Assembly (NCBI GenBank): GCA_000969725.1
Contig: JXSR01S022364.1
Length of the DNA stretch: 23,497 nucleotides
Direction: 5' to 3' (one strand)
Origin: Ophiothrix spiculata
Taxonomy: Eukaryota > Echinodermata > Ophiuroidea > Amphilepidida > Ophiotrichidae
Shown one piece after another: positions 11,563 to 20,039 of this stretch. The notes beneath the pieces were generated by a model that was not told the DNA's origin, did no database searches, and was given only the letters and a program-made list of their open reading frames with translations. Position 1 is the first letter of the stretch; each line of letters starts with the position of its first letter. The position numbers were made by a program, and so were the translations under genes.

Positions 11563-11995
11563 AATGTTTCCTCCTAATTTGCTTGCAGTAAAATAAATGT
11601 GACAGCACTTACATTTGACAAGTATCATTATTTGTTGTTATTATTTCAAATTATTGACCAATGACACAGTGTTCTGACTGAAACGACGAAACAAACAAAA
11701 CATGCATTCTAATGAAAATTGTATTCCAACATATATATCCCCCTTTTGTTAATCTCACTTCTTAGCACTTTATCAAAAAATAGTTAGAATATCAAACATT
11801 TACCTTCACATATACCAACAAATCCAAATAACTCATCCATTCAAATTAACTGATAAAAAATATTGTCACTCCATGAACTATGAATTCCATCACTAGTACC
11901 AAATTTAAAACCATCTAACACAGCTTAAAAAGCCAAAGGCAAACAAGTGTAATTTAAAACTAAAAGAATAGTTTAATTACTAGATAGTAACTTAC
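11563..11995. other. Nothing recognised
   Basis: AT-rich sequence with no exon-like segment or repeat noticed. Confidence 0.5.
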
Positions 11996-12065
11996 CAGTG
12001 AGAAAAGTCACCTTGTAGCTATAGAAAGAGTTTTAATAATCCATTAAGGGAGAATCCCATCAGAC
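11996..12065 (-). other. Candidate noncoding exon
   Basis: On the minus strand a 70-nt segment lies between a strong acceptor (CTCATTTCTCATTTACAG) and a strong donor (CACTG|GTAAGTTAC). All three frames contain a stop, so if it is an exon it is 5' untranslated or part of a noncoding RNA. A second AG (CTTTCTATAG) inside it would give a 23-nt microexon that could be coding. It lies downstream, in minus orientation, of the CpG-rich region at 15.4-15.8 kb. Confidence 0.25.
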
Positions 12066-12363
12066 CTGTAAATGAGAAATGAGAACAAGAAAAAAGGAGA
12101 TAAATTTCAGGTTTGATCTATGAATAATGCATCGTGACCTTGTTTAATATGATATTGTAGCTTGGTAATTTATAAGGGTTATTGAAAATATCTCCTCTGT
12201 ATCAAATAATTAAAATTTAAATATTTAATCATTATCATTATTATAAATTTAAAATAAAGACTATCTAATTAACAAACACCAATAATTTTGTGTTCTACTT
12301 GATGTTGGCAAGGGTTGTTTAATTTTGAATATTGCCAGTTCAAAATATATCTCTTTTTTACAG

Positions 12364-12545
12364 GCAGTTTGAATCTTCCCTATCCATACAAAATAGCCCT
12401 TCCTACTTGTACTCAAATAGGTTTTATGACCCCTCTTCCAATTTCATTTTGTATATTGTCCATTTGCCAACAGATCAGGATGAGGGGCAGTGCTGTAAAG
12501 ACAAAGGAGTGTGTCTCACATTTGACATTACATTTCTGTCACTGG
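12364..12545 (+). CDS. Candidate internal exon, unknown protein
   Basis: A 182-nt plus-strand segment follows TATCTCTTTTTTACAG (strong acceptor) and is followed by CTGG|GTAAGG (strong donor). Sixty codons are open, reading QFESSLSIQNSPSY, LYSNRFYDPSSNF, ILYIVHLPTDQDEG, QCCKDKGVCLTFD, ITFLSLG. The composition (alternating hydrophobic stretches, then a charged Cys-Cys segment) is protein-like, and GC content is higher than in the flanks. A second frame is also open for 60 codons, which lowers certainty. In the preferred frame it begins after an intron in phase 2 and ends in phase 1. I do not recognise the family. It is on the strand opposite to the neighbouring minus candidates, so the two sets cannot all belong to one gene. 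Confidence 0.35.
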
Positions 12546-12818
12546 GTAAGGAACAAGCGGGAGAATAACTATACATGTTTCTCTATATTCAACAATACCA
12601 GCTGAGTTCACAATGATGCAAAGTTTTTATACAAGCCTCAGGTCAGAAAATTCCTGCATGTTCTGTGTCCTGTGATAAACACAGGTGGAGATATAGAAAT
12701 GAAAACTCACATCTAAAGTTTAACTTACAAAAACATCCAAGGTGAAGATACAGAAATGAATCCCATCTGACAATTATGTATACAATAGTAAATTCTCAGT
12801 CAATGAGTGAGACTTTAC

Positions 12819-12946
12819 TTAGGGGCGGCTTCAAAACTCAACCGACGGTTGCCTGCTGGTTTTTGGGCGGTTCAACCAGAATAAACAATAGCCAACCGCC
12901 CAGAATCGGCAGACAACCGCCGGTTGGGTTTTGAAGCCGCCCCTTA
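12819..12946. mobile_element. Harbinger-like MITE with TTA target duplication
   Basis: TTA is duplicated at 12819-12821 and 12944-12946. Between them lies a 122-bp element that is almost entirely two inverted arms of about 50 bp (12822-12872 and 12894-12943). It begins GGGGCGGCTTCAAAAC; the inner parts share CCAACCG, CGGTTG and GGGCGGTT with few mismatches. It is GC-rich compared with the flanks. A 3-bp TWA duplication is the hallmark of PIF/Harbinger elements. It has no coding capacity. Confidence 0.85.
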
Positions 12947-13674
12947 GGATGTGTTCCGGGTCCACGTTAATTTCACTAATAACTGAGAATTAAATTTGAA
13001 ACATCAGATTATGCAAATTCTATTTGCATCTTAGTAACACAAATCCAGATATTAAAATACAACTGGTACAGTGCACATAGTTTTCTTTTTGCCTGGCTTC
13101 ATGGTGCAATGCTCTAACAGTCTTATACCTTAAGGTTTTCTTTAAACAGCCTCCTCAAGTTCAACTGAATGTTTTAACATAGTGCTCCTAGAGTTCACCA
13201 TCACATTTTATCTTATCACTTAGAAGTACATCAATTCATTTTAGCTCTATCAATCAATGTGGGCATCCTGTTGCTTAGAGGCCACAGGGGCAATGTAGAG
13301 CAAAGGAATTATCAAGAGCAAAGAAGAGAATTTGTTTGCAACCAATAGACTAGGTGCACCTATTCTTTCAATGTTATAAAAATACACATGAGACAGTGTC
13401 CATCATACTTTTTTAGTCTAATGAAAAACAGAACCATGGTCCATAGTGTTGTACAATAACTTACAACAAGATATGACAAAACTTTGTGGATAAAACAACA
13501 AAATCTAAACTGAAATTCACTAACCAAATTGAATACCATAATTTAATAATGACACACGGTAATGACTCAATGGATTGAATAAAATAAAACACAGGCTTTG
13601 CATAATTGCAGGACAGTCGTAGGCTATCGTAAGTGTTGAATGCCTGAGCAATATGGTAGCATTATAAATAAGAT
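12947..13674. other. Nothing recognised
   Basis: AT-rich sequence. GTAAGT-type donors occur (for example minus strand at 13458-13463, plus strand at 13630), but the linked segments are very short and not callable. Confidence 0.5.
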
Positions 13675-13734
13675 TTTTTTCTAGTCAAAATCATTTTCCT
13701 GTTTTAACAGGAAAATGATTTTGACTGGAAAAAA
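13675..13734. repeat. Near-perfect 60-bp hairpin palindrome
   Basis: Arms 13683-13703 (AGTCAAAATCATTTTCCTGTT) and 13706-13726 are exact reverse complements over 21 bases with two bases between. Pairing extends outward through T/A runs with one G-T pair, giving arms of about 29 bases. Without flanking duplications its origin is unclear: a minimal MITE, or a hairpin-forming transcript. Confidence 0.85.
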
Positions 13735-14221
13735 TATTAAAATTATTAAAAAACTCTAAACAAATCATCCTATTTTGAACATCCTTTTTTTGTCTGAAAA
13801 TTGATGTTACATGTTTATTCTATTATGTAAATCATTCTTTAAGTCTTATTTGAAAAACATATCAAGAAAATGATAAGGACAAGTAAAGAAAGGAATAGCA
13901 AAAAATGAGTTAAAAAGGAAAAGAAAGAAAACTATTGCAAACATTTCATTCAATATTGTTACATCAAGAAAAATAGACCCTAGAGAGAAAAACATCAATG
14001 AAAAGTCCCTGAATATGCAGCAACACTTATACTTACCCATTCTTTCATAATACATTTTATGAAAGAGTGAGTAAAATAAGACATGAGAAGCAGAAACGAG
14101 ATACCATTTTGTCTGGATCTACTACATTAATGTTTCATCAATGTGTCTGGACTCAAATAGCAAATGCACAAGGTTAATGTATAGATTAGTGACAAATAAT
14201 GACATGATGCAGCTACAATGC
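13735..14221. other. AT-rich stretch without recognised gene
   Basis: A minus-strand GGTAAGTATAAG donor-like site lies at about 14029-14036, preceded by an open segment ending MYYERMG. No good acceptor belongs to it, so it is not called. Confidence 0.45.
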
Positions 14222-14522
14222 TAAGGCCAAAAAAGAAAAAGTTGTTTGGTTGTCCGCGACCGCCGCCCATATTTTTCGAAAGTGGAAAATTTTTCTGTGA
14301 GAACTTTTGAAAATATTTTTAAAGTTATTGTTTTCATTTTGTTTCCATTTTAGTACTATTTTTAAAGAGATTGTTCGGTACAGTAGACTTATTTGCATCT
14401 TTATAAAGGCCATAATTTGGTGTAACTTTGACTAACATTTTTTTTTTTTTTTTTTAAATCTGTCCGCCCGCACTTGCTCCGAAAAGGTTGTGGAGGACAA
14501 CCAAACATTTTTTTTTGCCTAA
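14222..14522. mobile_element. TIR element with TAA target duplication (295 bp)
   Basis: TAA at 14222-14224 and 14520-14522 flanks a 295-bp element. The left end reads GGCC, an A-rich run, then GTTTGGTTGTCC; the right end is the inverted form (GGACAACCAAAC, a T-rich run, GCC). Both arms lead into CCGC-rich inner sequence. An 18-T run is at 14438-14455. No coding capacity is seen. The TAA duplication suggests the PIF/Harbinger group. Its right-hand TAA is also the left-hand TAA of the next element. Confidence 0.7.
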
Positions 14523-15349
14523 GGCCAGGGGAAATGAATTCATAGTTTCCTCTTGCCGCCCGCGTCTGATTTTGCTCCCGCGCCAAATATTTCATTATTT
14601 TTCGTCAATTCATTATTCTCTATTTTTACCTTTGAAAGCATCGGGAAATCCCCAAAAACGCACTTCAACCAAAACAAATTGTCTTCCGGCAGCTCAAAAT
14701 TTAGTTAGTGGATCGTTTCCGTCAAAATCTTGCATACAATTTATTCCGTGAAAAAATAAGGTAACGGGGCATTGGGTACCAGAGCTTCGATTTCGATTGA
14801 ATTTCAAGCTGCAGAAACACATTCAACAAAAACGAACCACGATTCAGCGAGACGATTGGCTCCGATTCTCCAATCCTAAATATTTTACTGCCTGCCGATG
14901 TTAACCGGAAACCAGCTACATCACGTACATCAACTGCCAGACGAATTATAGTGAAACATTCAAAATGTACACTGCAGGATTTTTTGGCGTAGATTTGTTG
15001 TATATTTGCCGATCAGCACACTGCATCATTTCGTGAACGTCGCGTGGTTGACAATGCTGCTCATCTAAGTGTTTTTTTCGTTTTTTGTTTTTGTTCAGTG
15101 ATGTCAGGTAATAAAATAAAATAGGAAGTTAAGTTGATTGCGTAGTCGCCAAGACTGTTAGTCGTAGTATTGTTCTGCAGCCCTTTTTTTCAGCCTATTT
15201 TTGGACATTTTTTACGCCACTTTCAGATAATTTCTTCAGGCCTATAGGCTATTAGTCCGAGGTGCTCAGCCATTAATACTCGATCGCCGACAATCTCCGT
15301 TTAATGTCTGAGATAATAGAACATCGAAAAAGCAGGTTACACTGTTCAA

Positions 15350-15389
15350 GCTTTTGACCAACATTATTTTGGCACTAAGTGTACTTACA
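15350..15389 (-). other. Candidate minus-strand splice donor and first-intron start
   Basis: On the minus strand CATGAT|GTAAGTACAC places a strong donor with the last exon base at 15389. The exon upstream of it (towards 15540) would contain a 31-codon frame ending at the splice junction (…KYYLLEYIDTAIMM). It may well be untranslated. It is the leftward counterpart of the plus-strand donor at 15859. Confidence 0.25.
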
Positions 15390-15540
15390 TCATGATAGCT
15401 GTATCAATATATTCCAGGAGATAATATTTCCCACTGCAACAGCTTGTCTTGTCCACATTTTTATTAAAATCCGCTAAAATTCATCAAAATAGAGTGGCAC
15501 TAAACTGATCAAAATTCACTTTCGAAAAATCACAATATGT

Positions 15541-15740
15541 TAAGTGCGCAAGCGCCGATTGCCTCATTAATAATTGTGAATCCTTCCGACTCCAACAACT
15601 TATCCACTACGTTCCGTTGATCGCGAGAGCAAAATGCGCCACGACAGGGACCGGAGGATTTAGTCTAAAATAGCGTTGGCATTTCCGGGGGATTTCCGAG
15701 AAAATTGATTTGATATTACAACATCGCGAGAGATCACAAT
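15541..15740. promoter_or_regulatory. Putative CpG-type bidirectional promoter
   Basis: TGCGCAAGCGCC (15545-15556) is close to the NRF1 palindrome YGCGCAYGCGCR. TCGCGAGA occurs twice (15621-15628 and 15724-15731) and matches most of the BANP motif TCTCGCGAGA. ETS-like cores occur in ACCGGAGGAT (near 15650) and TTTCCGGGGG (near 15683). In animals these motifs typify CpG-rich, TATA-less and often bidirectional promoters. Strong donors lie on both sides, pointing outward. Promoter activity is inferred, not shown. Confidence 0.4.
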
Positions 15741-15859
15741 ATAGCAGTTTAAATATGACTAAAATTTGTCTAAATTGAATAATTTTTCGCATCAAGAGCA
15801 ATGATCAATAACAACAATATTTATTAGAAATTTATATTAAACAGAGGAAAAATAAGACG
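15741..15859 (+). other. Candidate first (noncoding) exon ending at GTAAGT donor
   Basis: AAGACG|GTAAGTTGTG gives a strong plus-strand donor with the last exon base at 15859. Upstream to the putative promoter there is only a tiny frame starting at an ATG near 15801, so the exon would be 5' untranslated. The 5' boundary is not defined; 15741 is only the end of the motif cluster. A TATA-like CTATATTTATAC lies just downstream (about 15919) and could mark an alternative start. Confidence 0.25.
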
Positions 15860-16192
15860 GTAAGTTGTGAAATCGAAATAAAATCACCCGTCACCAACTT
15901 GCTGACGGCATAGCCCCGCTATATTTATACACTATGTTACGTAGCGCTAGTGGAGAGAAGAGACACAGCGCTACATCGAGCTAATAGGCTATATACGTTT
16001 TGTCACTTACATCCCTGATTGACTTATTTATTTCACTTTTTTATTAATTGTTTTAGTTTAAATAAAGGTGAATGGTATTGAAATACATGTAGCCCCCGGT
16101 ACCATGTTTCTACGCTTCAAATTGAAGCCCCCTTTTCTTTGTTTGGGAGTATGACTTGATATATCGCCGGTGAGCTTTTCTACAATGATTTT

Positions 16193-16240
16193 GATGCAAA
16201 TAATGAAATGATGCAAATAATGAATAATGAATAATGAAAT
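16193..16240. repeat. Short degenerate GATGCAAATAATGAA tandem repeat
   Basis: GATGCAAATAATGAA is repeated in tandem and then shortens to AATAATG units. It lies at the inner edge of the right arm of the 1.78-kb element. Confidence 0.7.
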
Positions 16241-16303
16241 GTGACCTCGTCATGTTTTTAAAATCTCCAAGAGGAAACTATGAATTCATTTCCCCTGGCC
16301 TAA

Positions 16304-17581
16304 TGTACTAACAACATTGAATCACCACTACCTTGAATCACCACTACCCTTTTCCTTTCAAATAAAGACATCAGAAGCACTTGTGAAAGACCACTACTTT
16401 CACCCTTTCTGCTCCCCACACTAACATATCTTTATTAATTTGACCAGAATTAATATTATTCTATATCAAACTGCAAACGATGACCATGTCATAATCTGTT
16501 AGCCTAACACAAATAGCCATTACACCCATCAAATGTGGCTAGCAAGAATGTGGACTGTAATAACATCGGTCAAGAGGCAATTGTGGAGGTCAGTGTATCT
16601 GAAGTAAATTGACCATGCTTTATAAGGTTTGACATGTTGTATGGGCTGAGACAAACACAGGTGTGATTTACAATAGTGACCAAGAAATGCTACCTTAGGG
16701 ATTGGTTGTTGTTCCCGCAGACTTATCTTTAATGCATTGGTCCACATAAATAAATGTGTTACATGTCTTTGAAACCATAACACTTCTATTTGTGATGGAA
16801 AATGGTGTGAACCACACTATAATCTCAAGAAAGACTTTATAGGGAGACCATACTTTGTTATTGACATTTGGAATTCATTTCCCAGCAATTCATACAGGAA
16901 TGTAGATACAGGAATTAAAGTAAAAAATATAGTATTGAAATTCAAAAGTATATGTTTATGTAACAATATGCTACAAAATAGGAATAGAATGACTACTGTG
17001 GGTGTGGAGCAGGTTTTGTATAACAATTCCATCTTCAATTGACAATCCATGTCCATCAGGCACAAGTGTAAACTAAGGGACCATTCACAAACACTTGTAG
17101 GGGGCCTGATGAAAAAAAATACATCGAGGAATGCAGAACTTTATAACCATAAAATAGTTTGTGCAGCAAAATATATTTAACATGCAATTTCATCAAGTTG
17201 GAATTATGAACTTTAAACAGTTTACTAAAGCAAGTGATAATTGTAGAGAAAATTCTAAAAAGAATATGCAAATTATGTAATATAAAAAAATTGAAATGCA
17301 GTTTTATAAAAATGTAATCACCATAAAGACAAAGTTAAAGCAAGTTCACATTCAACATATCCATAGATAAACAAAGCAGCCTATTTGAACATGATGAATT
17401 ATACAACATGCTTTAAATTCATCTATTATTAATGTACATCAAGCATTCACAAAGAAAACATTTGTTCTGCCCTAATGGCTTTCACTTCTGTAAAAAAGTG
17501 AGTTTTTGTTGAAATGTGTACTTTACATGAGAAAATTAAAACTTGAAAAAAGGAGAAAACCCTTCTTGAAGTGAAAATATT
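16304..17581. other. Mostly AT-rich, no firm gene
   Basis: A 16-bp tandem pair TTGAATCACCACTACC lies at 16317-16348. A candidate minus-strand terminal exon (16529-16645) is listed separately. Minus-strand frames at 16817-17065 and 17056-17271 have no supporting signals. Confidence 0.45.
16529..16645 (-). CDS. Candidate 3'-terminal exon, unknown protein
   Basis: On the minus strand CACCTGTGTTTGTCTCAG is a good acceptor. It is followed by 38 open codons (PIQHVKPYKAWSIYF, RYTDLHNCLLTDVI, TVHILASHI) and TGA. An AATAAA lies about 90 bases downstream (16431-16436, complement). No upstream coding exon is identified and the family is not recognised. If real, it would be the end of a gene lying to the right and transcribed leftward, towards the 1.78-kb element. 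Confidence 0.2.
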   Translation of the reverse strand, partial: PIQHVKPYKAWSIYFRYTDLHNCLLTDVITVHILASHI

Positions 17582-18423
17582 AGGTATGTTTCCACAAGGG
17601 TTCACTTTCGAAAGGTACTCACTTTTGGAAATGAACTCGCAGTTGAGTGACCGTCAAAACACACTCGTAGGTAATCACTTTATGACCCTCAACTGCGAGT
17701 TTTCAACCACAAGAAATCTTACAGTTGACTTGCAGTTAATTACTCACTTTTGAAAGAGAGATTTTGTGGAAAGTTTACCTTGAAACAAAAGCCATACAAA
17801 AACCTACAAACCAAGCACTATCTTGCTTTAAGTGTATTAAAACAGACCTTATTAATGATTTTGGACCGTTTTCCGCCCTATTTATTGAATTGAACACCAT
17901 GCCATCAGTATAATTATACATACTTTATATACTTTTGTATGCCACGATCATTGCAACTTTTCATTCAAAATGATAACAGTTATAATGGTCAAGATCATTA
18001 CTGCTTTTCAAAAGGGAAATATGTTCATATATGCAGAAAATGTATACGTCTTTCATTATGTATTGACATATTTGCTCACTTTGCTTAAATTCTATTTTCT
18101 ACAAGAGATATTTAGCATGGTCTTGTTGCTAAAGTTAAAACCCTTTAACACACAATATCCTAGTGACCATACTATATTTCTGAACAACAGCATAACCACC
18201 AGATTTGTGAACCTTTGCAGTAAGTAAATTTTGGTTTCAGGTCAAATAACGTTACTCATTTTAACAGTACTTCTGGTATTAACTGCGTATTCAACTTCGA
18301 AAGAGAGTTCCTTTCAAAGTTGAAAGTCGTCGTAGAGACGGTTGCTTACAGTTCAGGAGATTACTAGTATTCCTTTCGAAAGTGAGTGCCTTTCAAAACT
18401 GAACTCGTTGTTGAAACACACCT
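17582..18423. mobile_element. 0.84-kb foldback/TIR element with TTTCGAAAG subterminal motifs
   Basis: The left end AGGTATGTTTCCACAA and the complement of the right end AGGTGTGTTTCAACAA are inverted over about 50 bp, continuing through TTGAAAGG or TTCGAAAGG and ACTCACTTT. TTTCGAAAG and close variants recur at both ends (near 17607, 17746, 18300 and 18375), the kind of spacing expected for transposase-binding repeats. A smaller internal inverted repeat AACTCGCAGTTGAG sits at 17626-17639 and 17688-17701. Flanks show ATT on both sides (17579-17581, 18424-18426). No transposase is visible. Confidence 0.65.
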
Positions 18424-18972
18424 ATTGTGACATCTTGCTGTACTGATATTCCTATGCAAGGCTTCAATAACAACAACACATCTATCAGTTAGCCACCACA
18501 TCAGGATACTAGCATATTGACCATGCATCTTGTCAATAACTCACTGGCTATCAATTGTGATAAATTTGTTATTATACTTGCTTAATGTGGCAATATAATT
18601 AGTGTAACGATTATCATCATTGACTTAATCACCTGTGCTATGTTTTATTGATAATCATTCTATAAACTTTAATTGCCCTTGAATAATTGATTGCATGTTT
18701 TAATTATTGTCTTATTTGATGGGAAATTAGTGTCTCGCAATAAGCAAGACATATGTACTTCTTAGACTGGTACTAAATACCAATCATCAGTTAAGAACAG
18801 CAAGTAAATTCAACTGATTAAAATAAAATTTAAATTTTAGAAATGAATATGAATTCTCAAATAATTTGGTCATATGATTGGAAATTGCAACACTACTGTC
18901 ATATATTTTCAATCGTAAAGACAGTCAGTGCATTTTTTGTTAATGATATTCTGACCATTTTATGTTATGTAA
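18424..18972. other. Nothing recognised
   Basis: AT-rich sequence leading into the minisatellite. Confidence 0.5.
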
Positions 18973-19362
18973 ATAATTGTCTTGTTTGTTATTTATAACT
19001 AGTTTATGTTACAAAATTAACCTTGTTTGCATTTAAACCATTTGACGTTACATAATTTACCTTGTTTGTATTTAAACCATTTGATGTTACATAATTTACC
19101 TTGTTTGTATTTGAACCATTTGATGTTACATAATTTACCTTGTTTGCATTTAAACCATTTGATGTTACATAATTTACCTTGTTTGTATTTAAACCATTTG
19201 ATGTTACATAATTTACCTTGTTTGTATTTGAACCAATAATTTACCTTGTTTGCATTTAAACCATTTGATGTTACATAATTTACCTTGTTTGCATTTAAAC
19301 CATTTGATGTTACATAATTTACCTTGTTTGTATTTAAACCATTTGATGTTACATAATTTACC
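18973..19362. repeat. 39-bp minisatellite, block 1
   Basis: Units of 39 bp reading ACCTTGTTTGYATTTAAACC then ATTTGATGTTACATAATTT start at 19021 and recur at 19060, 19099, 19138, 19177, 19216, 19244, 19283 and 19322, preceded by one degenerate unit. The 19216 unit has lost 11 bp. Variation is mostly GCATTT or GTATTT and TTTAAACC or TTTGAACC. Because 39 is a multiple of three and few stops occur, repetitive open frames appear on both strands. They are by-products, not genes. Confidence 0.95.
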
Positions 19363-19371
19363 AACTTCCAG

Positions 19372-19462
19372 TCAGATGACCCAGGATCCCGGGAAACTCA
19401 ATTCCATCAGAAGGTATTGAAGTTCGGTGGATGCCGGATGCAGGCCACCACCAGTAAAACAA
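19372..19462 (+). CDS. Exon-like island inside the minisatellite
   Basis: A GC-richer 91-nt segment is bounded by AACTTCCAG| and |GTAAGTCG. On the plus strand only one frame is open, for 30 codons plus one base, reading SDDPGSRETQFHQK, VLKFGGCRMQA, TTSKT. The acceptor's pyrimidine tract is poor because minisatellite units run to within about 10 bases of it. On the minus strand one frame is also open (…ASGIHRTSIPSDG…), so a fragment of a mobile element is possible instead. I do not recognise the protein. A plausible partner exon begins at 19820. Confidence 0.35.
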
Positions 19463-19476
19463 GTAAGTCGTGAGAC

Positions 19477-19655
19477 ATTTGTTAAACATTTTGTCATATT
19501 ATAATTTACCACGTTTGTATTTAAACCATTTGATGTTACATAATTTACCTTGTTTGTATTTAAACCATTTGATGTTAAATAATTTACCTTGTTTGTATTT
19601 AAACTTGATGTTACATAATTTAATATGTTTCTTATTAATTAAAACCTGTGATTAC
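19477..19655. repeat. 39-bp minisatellite, block 2
   Basis: A degenerate unit (about 19477-19508) is followed by clear units at 19509, 19548 and 19587 (the last shortened by about 4 bp) and a decayed unit to about 19655. It is the same repeat as block 1, resumed after the exon-like island. Confidence 0.9.
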
Positions 19656-19819
19656 ACACTTTCTCTATGCATCACTCTCTAAAATAGCCTTCACATTTTT
19701 AAGCAATTCAATACACAATTATCTTGCATAGGTATTTCTTACAAATCCTATGCATGGAATGAATACAAAAGTAGTCTTTTTAAAATATTAAACAGCTGTT
19801 TTTGTCTCACATACCCCAG

Positions 19820-19863
19820 GGGCAGGGAGACATCCAACTACTGTTTGCGGATGCATTACTTGA
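19820..19863 (+). CDS. Candidate last coding exon (start of exon)
   Basis: TTTTTGTCTCACATACCCCAG is a good acceptor. Joined in phase to the island at 19372-19462 (one leftover base), it reads R-AGRHPTTVCGCIT then TGA at 19861-19863. Another frame reads GQGDIQLLFADALLEHV and looks more protein-like, but the phase does not fit. An AATAAA is at 20245-20250. The intron would be 357 bp. Weak support. Confidence 0.2.
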
Positions 19864-20039
19864 ACATGTGATTATAACCACCTAATCTGGGAACAGACTG
19901 TCAATGTTTTCAAATGCACCATCATTAAACAGTACACCATCATTAAACCATTGCACAACAAGCCATAATTTTTGAAGTGGCGAGTATCATTACCTACTCA
20001 TAATTTAATTTGGAACAGGAATGTACATGGTGTAATATA

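Larger units (their letters stand above)
14520..16303. mobile_element. 1.78-kb TIR element with TAA duplication, CpG-rich interior
   Basis: TAA at 14520-14522 and 16301-16303 flanks a segment whose ends are a perfect 33-bp inverted repeat (14523-14555 and 16268-16300), beginning GGCCAGGGGAAATGAATT. Further in, both sides share ATTTCATTATT and related AT motifs. The TAA target site points to the PIF/Harbinger superfamily. No transposase or Myb-like gene is visible in any frame, so it is nonautonomous. The interior (about 14556-16000) has clearly more CpG and GC than the rest of the window and includes promoter-like motifs. The alternative is two separate inverted copies of a shorter element around host DNA. 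Confidence 0.7.

Noticed and set aside
13846-14055. Minus-strand exon ending at a GGTAAGTATAAG donor
   Set aside because: The donor is strong, but no acceptor with a pyrimidine tract lies upstream at a reasonable distance, and the frame has stops just before.
14488-14751. 87-codon frame across the left end of the 1.78-kb element
   Set aside because: It spans two transposon boundaries and has no recognisable domain.
17970-18227. 85-codon frame inside the 17582-18423 element
   Set aside because: Hydrophobic, low complexity, no transposase motif; length is compatible with chance.
19017-19364. Repetitive 115-residue minus-strand frame and 70-residue plus-strand frames
   Set aside because: They are translations of the 39-bp minisatellite, present on both strands because the unit is a multiple of three; no start, splice or composition support.
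18973-19655. CRISPR-like array
   Set aside because: The units are contiguous with no unique spacers, and the setting is eukaryotic.
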